A stretch of DNA of 64,000 nt from Lentzea alba (GTDB taxonomy: Bacteria > Actinomycetota > Actinomycetes > Mycobacteriales > Pseudonocardiaceae). The stretch lies in the NCBI RefSeq assembly GCF_011067745.1, contig NZ_JAAMPJ010000006.1, forward strand, positions 411,019-475,018, in the 5' to 3' direction. Shown here piece by piece: positions 57,675-64,000 of the stretch. The notes beneath the pieces are model-generated. The model ran no database searches, was not told the origin of the DNA, and was given only the letters and a program-made list of their open reading frames with translations. The translations under genes and the position numbers were made by a program. Position 1 is the stretch's first letter; each line of letters opens with the position of its first letter.

Positions 57675-57935
57675 ATGACCTGTTCGCACGTGGGAGCGCT
57701 GTCCGCAACGGTGGCGCCGGAGTCGGCCGAAGGTTGCGTCGACTGTCTCGCTCTGGGTGAGCGCAACTGGGCTCACCTGCGGATGTGCCTGTCCTGCGGG
57801 CACGTCGCGTGCTGCGACTCGAGCCCCGGCAAGCACGCGACCGCGCACTTCGGCTCGTCCCAGCATCCGGTCATGCGCTCGTTCGAGCCGGGCGAGGACT
57901 GGCGCTGGTGCTATGTGGACAGTGCCATCGTCTGA
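57675..57935 (+). CDS. UBP-type zinc-finger protein
   Basis: 86 residues from ATG 57675, or 89 from ATG 57666. One ZnF-UBP domain fills the chain: CSHVGAL, GCVDCLALGERNWAHLRMCL, SCGHVACCDSSPGKHATAHF, QHPVMRSFEPGEDWRWCY. In eukaryotes it binds the ubiquitin C-terminal GG; bacterial stand-alone copies have unknown roles. Head-to-head with an Na+/H+ antiporter gene, an association I recall from other actinobacteria; shared function is inference. Confidence 0.9.
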   Translation: MTCSHVGALSATVAPESAEGCVDCLALGERNWAHLRMCLSCGHVACCDSSPGKHATAHFGSSQHPVMRSFEPGEDWRWCYVDSAIV

Positions 57936-58026
57936 GTGGGCGCCGGGCCACGGCGCTCTGAGGACTTTGCAATCCCTTTGGATTGATCCTCTACGCATGT
58001 GATCGGCCCCACAGTACGGTGCGATC

Positions 58027-59964
58027 GTGGCCAACCCGGACCTCGCCCGCATCGTCGCGGAGCACGACGAGGAGATGCCGTCGCGCTCGCTCTCACCCCG
58101 GTGGGAGCGAGCACTGTGGATCGCCGGTCTGCTGATCGCGCTTCTTGTGCTGAAGCAGGTGTTCTTCCCGTTCGCCAAGGGAAGCCAGTACTACCTGATC
58201 ATCTTCCTGGCGGTGACGCTGCCGCTCGTGTTCCTGTCGTACGGTCGCGGCCACGCGCCTCCCTGGTGGGACTGGGTGCTGGCGGTCGTCGCGTTCGTCG
58301 TCGGCGCGTATCCGCTGTTCGGGGGCTTCGACGAGTTCCTGAACCGGCAGGGTCAGCTCACCGCGCTGGACGTCGTCGCGGGCTCGCTGCTGCTCCTGCT
58401 GATCCTGGAGGCGTGCCGGCGCACGACCGGCTGGGTGCTCCCGGTGGTGTGCCTGGCGTTCATCGCCTACGCCTACTACGGCGGGTTCCTGCCGCCGGCG
58501 TGGTCGATCGCGCACTCCGGCGTCGACTTCCCGCAGATCATCAACGGGTTCTTCAACGACGCCAGCGGGTTCTACGGGACGCCGCTGGACGTGGCGGCGA
58601 CCTACATCGTGCTGTTCACGATCTACGGCGCGGTGCTGAACGCGTCCGGCGCCGGCAAGTTCTTCGTCGACGTCAGTTTCGCCGCGTTCCGCAAGTCGCG
58701 GACGGCTCCTGGGCGCACGGCGGCGACCGCCGGGTTCCTGCTGGGCACGGTGTCCGGGTCCGGCACGGCGACGACCGTGTCGCTGGGCGCGGTGACGTGG
58801 CCGATGCTGAAGAAGGCCGGTTATCCGAAGGAGAACGCCGGCGGGCTGCTGGCGGCGTCCGGCATCGGGGCGATCCTGTCGCCGCCCACGCTGGGCGCGG
58901 CGGCGTTCATCATCGCGGAGTACCTGCAGGTCTCGTACCTGTCGGTGCTGATCTGGGCGATCATCCCGACGCTGCTCTACTACCTGGGCATCGCGCTCGC
59001 GGTCGAGGCCGACGCGCGGCGGTTCGGGGCCCAGCCGGTCGACGTGGACGCGCCGCGGTTCTGGGACGTGTTCAAGCTCGGCTGGTACCACTTCCTGTCG
59101 CTCGGGATCATCATCGTGTTCCTGGCGCTGGACATCCCCGTCTACCGCGCGGTCGTGTACGCGACGGGGGTGGCGGCTCTCTTCGCGTTGATCAACCACC
59201 GGCGGGAGTGGTTCCGGCTGGTCGCCGACGCGCTGTCGATCGGAGTGCGCTCGGCGTTCCCGGTGATCGCGGTGTGCGCGGCGGCGGGTGTGATCACGTC
59301 GACGATCACCAAGACAGGGCTGGGGCAAGCGCTTGCGGGGTCGCTCGTGGACCTCGCTTCGGCGATTTCCTCGTCACCGGTGGTCGTGCTGATGCTGACG
59401 GCGGTGCTCGCGGCCGTCGCGGTGTCGGTGCTCGGGCTGGCGGTGCCGGTGACGGCGTCGTTCATCATCTCGTGGGTCGTCATCGGGCCGGCGTTGATCA
59501 CGCTCGGCGTGGAGCCGGCCGAGACCGCGATGTTCATCTTCTACTACGCGGTGTTGTCCGAGGTGACGCCGCCGACGGCGCTGGCCGCGGTGGCCGCTGC
59601 CGCGCTGACCGGCGGCGATGTCATGAAGACGATGTGGCAGACGTGGAAGTACACGCTGCCGGCGTTCCTGGTGCCGCTGGCGTTCGTGCTGACCGACAAC
59701 GGTGCCGGGTTGTTGTTGCGCGGGCCGTTGCTCGACTCGGTGTGGACGTTCGGCGCGTCCGCTCTGGGGGTAGCCGCTCTTGCCGTCCTGACCGGCGGTT
59801 GGTTGTTCGGTCCCGCGCGCTGGCCGGAACGGATTCTGTGCGTGCCGGCGGCGTTGTTCCTGCTCTACCTGCAGCCGTTGACGATCGCCATCGGGGCAGG
59901 GTTCCTCGTGGTGGCCGTCGCGGTCCACCTGGTGACCCGTGGGAGGGTTCGTGATGCTGCGTAA
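58027..59964 (+). CDS. TRAP transporter fused permease (TAXI type)
   Basis: 645 residues, about 16-18 helices: a small-permease-like N part (ALWIAGLLIALLVLKQVFF onward) fused to a large-permease part with NASGAGKFFVDVSFAAFRKS, GTVSGSGTATTVSLGAVTWP, ASGIGAILSPPTLGAAAFII and YYAVLSEVTPPTALAAVAAA. It imports an organic acid or similar with Na+ or H+. GTG 58027 is 6 nt after TACGGT (58015-58020) and lacks a ribosome site: probably leaderless. The binding-protein gene overlaps its end. Confidence 0.93.
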   Translation: MANPDLARIVAEHDEEMPSRSLSPRWERALWIAGLLIALLVLKQVFFPFAKGSQYYLIIFLAVTLPLVFLSYGRGHAPPWWDWVLAVVAFVVGAYPLFGGFDEFLNRQGQLTALDVVAGSLLLLLILEACRRTTGWVLPVVCLAFIAYAYYGGFLPPAWSIAHSGVDFPQIINGFFNDASGFYGTPLDVAATYIVLFTIYGAVLNASGAGKFFVDVSFAAFRKSRTAPGRTAATAGFLLGTVSGSGTATTVSLGAVTWPMLKKAGYPKENAGGLLAASGIGAILSPPTLGAAAFIIAEYLQVSYLSVLIWAIIPTLLYYLGIALAVEADARRFGAQPVDVDAPRFWDVFKLGWYHFLSLGIIIVFLALDIPVYRAVVYATGVAALFALINHRREWFRLVADALSIGVRSAFPVIAVCAAAGVITSTITKTGLGQALAGSLVDLASAISSSPVVVLMLTAVLAAVAVSVLGLAVPVTASFIISWVVIGPALITLGVEPAETAMFIFYYAVLSEVTPPTALAAVAAAALTGGDVMKTMWQTWKYTLPAFLVPLAFVLTDNGAGLLLRGPLLDSVWTFGASALGVAALAVLTGGWLFGPARWPERILCVPAALFLLYLQPLTIAIGAGFLVVAVAVHLVTRGRVRDAA

Positions 59965-60931
59965 GTACGCGATCGGCGCGATCGCTTTGGCGCTCGTGGT
60001 TTCCGGGTGTGGCGGCAAACGCACGCCCACGACCCCGGACGCGTCGGGCGGTGGCGCGTCCTGTGAGGCGTCCGACGGCCGGATCACGATCGCCACCGGC
60101 AACTCCGGTGGCGTGTACTTCGTGGTCGGCGGCGGGCTCGCGAAGCTGATCTCCGACAACTCGAAGCTCAAGGCGTCGTCGGCCGAGACCGGCGCGTCCG
60201 TGCAGAACATCCAGCAGCTCGTGTCCGGCACCTACGACATCGCGTTCTCGCTGGCCGACACGGCAGCGGACGCGGTGAACGGCGCCGGGGCGTTCAACGG
60301 CAAGAAGGAGAAGATCGCGGCGCTGTCGCGGATCTACCCGAACTACACGCAGGTGCTCGTCCGGGCGGACTCCGGGATCAACTCGGTCGCGGACATGAAG
60401 GGCAAGCGGATCTCGACCGGGTCGCCGAAGTCGGGCACCGAGGTGATCGCGGGCCGCCTGCTGAAGTCGGCCGGTCTCAACATCGACTCCGACGTCGCCG
60501 CCCAGCGCCTCGACCTGACCAAGACCGCGGACGGCATGAAGGACGGCAGCATCGACGGCCTGATCTGGTCCGGCGGGCTGCCGACGCCGCAGATCACCGA
60601 CATCACGACGTCGCTGAAGGACAAGGTCAAGTTCATCGACATCACCCCGCTGCTGCCGGAGATGAAGAAGATCAGCCCGGTCTACGACACCGCCCCGATC
60701 CCCGCGGCGACCTACGGGGTCGCCGAGGTCTCCACGATCGTGGTGCCGAACCTGCTCCTCGTGCGTGAGGACTTCGCGGCCAACAACGCGTGCGCGGTGA
60801 CCAAGCTGATCTTCGACAAGAAGACCGACCTGGAGAAGGTGCACCCGGCCGTGAAGGACATCGACAAGGCCAAGGCGTCAGCCACCGACCCCGTTCCGCT
60901 GCACCCTGGAGCGAAGCAGGCGCTCGGCTGA
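59954..60931 (+). CDS. TAXI-family TRAP solute-binding lipoprotein
   Basis: 325 residues from ATG 59954, GGGAGGG (59941-59947) upstream. Lipoprotein signal ending VVSGC (Cys19). TAXI domain: [56 protein letters not shown] and [13 protein letters not shown]. It feeds the fused permease encoded before it, overlapping by 11 bp. Ligand unknown; some TAXI proteins bind glutamate or other carboxylates. Confidence 0.93.
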   Translation: MLRKYAIGAIALALVVSGCGGKRTPTTPDASGGGASCEASDGRITIATGNSGGVYFVVGGGLAKLISDNSKLKASSAETGASVQNIQQLVSGTYDIAFSLADTAADAVNGAGAFNGKKEKIAALSRIYPNYTQVLVRADSGINSVADMKGKRISTGSPKSGTEVIAGRLLKSAGLNIDSDVAAQRLDLTKTADGMKDGSIDGLIWSGGLPTPQITDITTSLKDKVKFIDITPLLPEMKKISPVYDTAPIPAATYGVAEVSTIVVPNLLLVREDFAANNACAVTKLIFDKKTDLEKVHPAVKDIDKAKASATDPVPLHPGAKQALG

Positions 60932-60947
60932 ACTACGCTGGGCCATC

Positions 60948-62204
60948 GTGCGCGTCCTGGTCATCGGGTCTGGAGCCCGTGAGCATGCCCTTGTCCTCGC
61001 GTTGTCGCGCGACCCGCAGCTGACGGCTTTGGCGTGCGCGCCGGGCAACGCAGGCATCGCGGGCCACTCCGAGATCTACGGCGTGGACGTCGAAGATGCT
61101 TCGGCGGTCGCCGCTCTCGCGAAGGAGTGGAAGGCCGACCTCGTCGTCATCGGCCCCGAACAACCGCTGGTCGTCGGGGCCGCTGACGCGGTCAGAGCAC
61201 TGGGCATCCCGTGCTTCGGGCCGTCGAAGGCCGCGGCCCGGATCGAGGGGTCCAAGGCGTTCGCCAAGGACGTCATGAACGCGGCAGGGGTGCCGACCGC
61301 GCACAGCGAGGTCGTGGACAACCCGGCCCGCCTGGACGCCGCTCTGGGCCGCTTCGGACCCACGTGGGTCGTGAAGGACGACGGCCTGGCCGCCGGCAAG
61401 GGCGTCGTGGTGACCTCGGACCTGGCGTTGGCCCGTGCGCACGCGATGACGTTGCTCGACGGCGGGCACCCGGTCCTGCTCGAGTCCTTCCTGGACGGTC
61501 CCGAGGTGTCGCTGTTCTGCGTCACCGACGGTGTTTCCGTCGTTCCGCTGATCCCGGCGCAGGACTTCAAGCGCGTGGGTGACGGAGACCACGGCCCGAA
61601 CACCGGCGGCATGGGTGCCTACGCACCGCTGCCGTGGGCACCAGAGGGCCTGGTCTCCGAGATCGTGACGCGCTGCGTGCAGCCCGTGGTCGACGAGCTG
61701 CGCGCGCGGGACACGCCGTTCGTCGGCCTCCTGTACGCCGGTCTGGCGCTGACCTCGTCCGGCGTGCAGGTGATCGAGTTCAACTGCCGTTTCGGCGACC
61801 CGGAGACGCAGTCGGTGCTCGCCTTGCTGAAGTCGCCGATCTCTTCCTTGTTCCTGGCGGCCTCGACCGGCTCGCTGGGTTCGCTCGCGCCGTTGGAGTG
61901 GGAGAACGGCTACGCCGTGACCGTGGTCGTGGCCGCCGAGGGCTACCCCGGCCGTCCGCGCACCGGTGACGTGATCACCGGCTCCGAGACCGAGGGCGTC
62001 CTGCACGCCGGCACCCGCCGCCGCGAGGACGGCGCCGTGGTGTCCGCCGGCGGCCGCGTGCTGTCGGTCGTGGGCACCGGCAAGTCGCTGGCCAAGGCCC
62101 GCGAGCGCGCCTACAAGCGGATCGCGGACATCCACCTCACCGGCTCGCACCACCGCACGGACATCGCGTCGAAGGCGGTCGACGGCACGATCACGGTGCC
62201 GTGA
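60948..62204 (+). CDS. purD: Phosphoribosylamine-glycine ligase
   Basis: 418 residues, full length. [19 protein letters not shown] (N domain), ATP-grasp with [38 protein letters not shown] and [17 protein letters not shown]. It makes glycinamide ribonucleotide, the second committed purine step. GTG 60948 is 8 nt after TACGCT (60934-60939), no ribosome site: probably leaderless. The ADP-ribosylglycohydrolase start overlaps its stop by 4 bp. Confidence 0.97.
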   Translation: MRVLVIGSGAREHALVLALSRDPQLTALACAPGNAGIAGHSEIYGVDVEDASAVAALAKEWKADLVVIGPEQPLVVGAADAVRALGIPCFGPSKAAARIEGSKAFAKDVMNAAGVPTAHSEVVDNPARLDAALGRFGPTWVVKDDGLAAGKGVVVTSDLALARAHAMTLLDGGHPVLLESFLDGPEVSLFCVTDGVSVVPLIPAQDFKRVGDGDHGPNTGGMGAYAPLPWAPEGLVSEIVTRCVQPVVDELRARDTPFVGLLYAGLALTSSGVQVIEFNCRFGDPETQSVLALLKSPISSLFLAASTGSLGSLAPLEWENGYAVTVVVAAEGYPGRPRTGDVITGSETEGVLHAGTRRREDGAVVSAGGRVLSVVGTGKSLAKARERAYKRIADIHLTGSHHRTDIASKAVDGTITVP

Positions 62205-63109
62205 GCCTGCTCGGATCGCTGCTGGGCGGTGCCGTCGGTGACGCTCTGGGCGCGCCGATCGAGTTTTCGTCGATCGACGTGATCCGACGGCTCTACGGTG
62301 AGGCTGGCGTTGTCGATCTCCCTCAGCTGGAGATCACCGACGACACCCAGATGACGCTGTTCACGCTGGAGGGCCTGCTGCTCGCCCGTGACCGCGGGGT
62401 TGCCCCGGTTCCGGCTGTGCACGCGGCTTACCTGCGTTGGCTGCACACGCAAGGCGGCCCCGTCGTCGCCGATGACGGCTGGCTGATGGCGGACCGGCGC
62501 CTGCACTCACGGCGGGCGCCGGGCCACACGTGCATCACCGCCTTGAAGCACAACGAGAAGAACAACTCCAAGGGCTGCGGCGGCGTCATGCGCGCCGCCC
62601 CCGTCGCCGTGTGGTCCCGAGACCCGCGCGAGGTCTTCGGCTTGGCGGCGGAGACGGCACGCCTGACCCACCACCACCCCAGCGGCTACCTGTCCGCAGG
62701 CGTGCTGGCAGTGATCGTGCAGGCATTGCTGGGCGGTACCGATCTGCTCGCGGCGGTGGCCGTGGCGCGCGCCGAGCTGGTCCGCTGGGACGGTCACGAG
62801 GAACAAACCTCGTTGCTGGACAAGGCGATCAGCCTGGGCCCGCTCACCCCGGAAGAGATCGAGTCGTCCCTCGGCGGCGGCTGGGTGGGCGAAGAAGCCC
62901 TGGCTATCGGCCTGCACGCCGCCCTGGTCGGCGCCGACTTCGCTTCCGCGTTGCGCCTGGCCGTCAATCACTCAGGCGACTCGGACTCGACCGGCTCGAT
63001 TTGCGGCAACATCCTGGGCGCCCGCGATGGTGTTGCCGTGATTCCTGATTCTTGGCTTTCCGTGCTGGAACTGCGAGACGTGATCGAACGCCTGGCACTC
63101 AGCTGGTGA
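62201..63109 (+). CDS. ADP-ribosylglycohydrolase (DraG/ARH type)
   Basis: 302 residues. Metal sites: [10 protein letters not shown] (Thr46, Asp47, Asp48) and [14 protein letters not shown] near the C terminus (paired Asp), with start [18 protein letters not shown] and [14 protein letters not shown] between. These Mg-dependent enzymes remove ADP-ribose from proteins, nucleic acids or small molecules. GTG 62201 overlaps purD by GTGA, so the two are co-translated, an unexplained pairing. Its end overlaps the AraC gene by 11 bp. Confidence 0.92.
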   Translation: MSLLGSLLGGAVGDALGAPIEFSSIDVIRRLYGEAGVVDLPQLEITDDTQMTLFTLEGLLLARDRGVAPVPAVHAAYLRWLHTQGGPVVADDGWLMADRRLHSRRAPGHTCITALKHNEKNNSKGCGGVMRAAPVAVWSRDPREVFGLAAETARLTHHHPSGYLSAGVLAVIVQALLGGTDLLAAVAVARAELVRWDGHEEQTSLLDKAISLGPLTPEEIESSLGGGWVGEEALAIGLHAALVGADFASALRLAVNHSGDSDSTGSICGNILGARDGVAVIPDSWLSVLELRDVIERLALSW

Positions 63110-63947
63110 CCGGAATCCACAGCTCGGCCTTGGCCGTGTCGCCGTCGATCTGCGTGCGCAACATCGTCGGCCCCTCAACGCTCTGGTAGCTGTTCGACGG
63201 GAACCACTGCGTGTAAACGTCCCGCCACATGTACTGAATCGTCTCGGGATAAGGCCCTTCGGTCTTGAACACGGCCCACGTGTTCCTGGGCACCGTCATG
63301 GTCTCCATGTCGTCCGGCGCCTCCTTGCTCGTCACCACCCCCTGGAAGTAGTCGAGATGATCGCCTTCCTCGACCCCCTCCTGGTTGGAGGTGACCGCGA
63401 GCAGCCCACCCGGCTCCCCGTCGCTCAACTCCTTCATCCGCTCCAACGTCGGCATGCCGATGCCCTTGACGAACTCGACGATCGCGGGGTTCATCCCCAA
63501 GTGCACCAACGGCACCCGCGTCCCCCGCCCGACAACGCGGAACTCGTCCTTCTCCACGATCCGGTACTCCATGTTCGTGCTCCCTTCGACAACCAGCCTG
63601 AACGTGAGAATCTGCTGTGACTGCAACGCCTTCTTCTCGGCCCGAGCCTCCTGCGGCCCCACCTTGTGCATGGCCTTGAACGCCCGCGCAAAGGCCTCGT
63701 TGGACCCGTAGCCCCACCTCGTCGCGATGTCGAGCAGCGAGTCGTGTCCACTGAGGACTTCGCCGGCCGCCTTCGTCAACCTGCGCCTGCGGATGTACTC
63801 GCTCAGCGGAATCCCGGCGAGCGCACTGAACATCCTTCTGAAGTGGTACTCACTGGTGCCCGCGATCCGCGCGAGCAGCTTGACGTCGACCTCGCCGGCG
63901 AGGTCGTCCTCGATGCGGGCCATGGCCTCGTTGAGTCGTTCCAGCAC
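63099..63947 (-). CDS. AraC-family regulator with GyrI-like ligand domain
   Basis: 282 residues. AraC double HTH at about 1-105 (VDVKLLARIAGTSEYHFRRM, IPLSEYIRRRRLTKAAGEVL, IATRWGYGSNEAFARAFKAM), then a GyrI-like effector domain ([32 protein letters not shown]). This is the Rob/SoxS-like two-domain layout that senses small hydrophobic ligands. GTG 63947 with TAGCGT (plus 63955-63960) 7 nt upstream: probably leaderless. Target genes are not evident; the window ends just upstream. Confidence 0.93.
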   Translation of the reverse strand: MLERLNEAMARIEDDLAGEVDVKLLARIAGTSEYHFRRMFSALAGIPLSEYIRRRRLTKAAGEVLSGHDSLLDIATRWGYGSNEAFARAFKAMHKVGPQEARAEKKALQSQQILTFRLVVEGSTNMEYRIVEKDEFRVVGRGTRVPLVHLGMNPAIVEFVKGIGMPTLERMKELSDGEPGGLLAVTSNQEGVEEGDHLDYFQGVVTSKEAPDDMETMTVPRNTWAVFKTEGPYPETIQYMWRDVYTQWFPSNSYQSVEGPTMLRTQIDGDTAKAELWIPVTS

Positions 63948-64000
63948 GTGCTCAACGCTATGGGGCCAGGCGGGCTTTCACCCGACTTCCTGTGCCCCGT

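Overview
The window is about 70% GC, with actinobacterial start-codon use (many GTG starts) and very short intergenic gaps. Many genes appear to be leaderless. HspR/HAIR and DasR/dre control, a type VII-type substrate cassette and F420-type enzymes all point to Actinomycetota. The overall gene style suits a Pseudonocardiales organism (Lentzea, Saccharothrix or Actinosynnema-like); that assignment is inference. From memory, the order and content of several blocks match the Mycobacterium tuberculosis Rv0350-Rv0385 neighbourhood: dnaK-grpE-dnaJ-hspR, purA with a divergent DAGK-like gene, a DUF3151 gene, fba, DedA, GH76, a SpoU methylase, pyrE, clpB and a flavohemoprotein. This looks like an ancestral core chromosomal segment that has been rearranged and interspersed with accessory genes. 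No prophage, transposase, integrase, CRISPR array, rRNA or tRNA was seen.

Layout. 1-2.4 kb: SMR efflux pump, a TetR regulator that probably uses a CTG start, an unknown gene and a DUF4097 lipoprotein. 2.5-6.9 kb: HspR-controlled chaperone operon (dnaK, grpE, dnaJ, hspR). 7-12.7 kb: gene remnant, an epimerase/TetR divergent pair with a 24-bp perfect inverted repeat, glyA behind a ZTP riboswitch, flavohemoprotein, PPOX-fold protein and HIT hydrolase. 12.7-19.9 kb: MFS exporter with clustered TAGTT/AACTA half-sites, VOC protein, clpB with its own HAIR operator, P450 and membrane-anchored unknowns. 20-22.8 kb: LANTG mini-protein behind a CRP-type palindrome, an SDR, and a three-gene type VII substrate cassette. 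22.8-29.4 kb: LURP-one protein, pyrE, DUF2784, SpoU methylase, GH76, and a LacI/isomerase versus PfkB/P-loop-kinase cluster. 29.4-35.7 kb: secreted beta-helix protein, two DedA proteins, FAD-linked oxidase, Tat amidohydrolase beside a decayed gene, and a tyrosine phosphatase. 35.7-42.9 kb: DasR-type GlcNAc operon (ROK kinase, nagA), ECF sigma/YCII divergent pair, SDR, aldo-keto reductase, LLM oxidoreductase and fba with a long bidirectional hairpin. 42.9-51.2 kb: membrane proteins, DUF3151, FUSC exporter, secreted HNH nuclease, DAGK-like protein, purA and an M48 membrane protease. 51.3-64 kb: ssuC-B-A-D sulfonate operon, secreted GDPD, CPA1 antiporter beside a UBP zinc finger, TRAP-TAXI transporter, purD, ADP-ribosylglycohydrolase and an AraC/GyrI regulator.

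How genes work together. Proteostasis: dnaK-grpE-dnaJ-hspR and clpB share one operator type, so HspR probably controls both. One-carbon and purine metabolism: glyA under ZTP sensing, purA and purD. Amino-sugar use: ROK kinase and nagA under a dre site. Sulfonate sulfur scavenging: ssuCBAD. The strongest non-gene signals are the ZTP riboswitch with a start-codon switch hairpin, three HAIR operators, the dre and CRP sites, the double TetR operator, and the repeated pattern of a TAnnnT box 6-8 nt before a start codon at about 18 genes.
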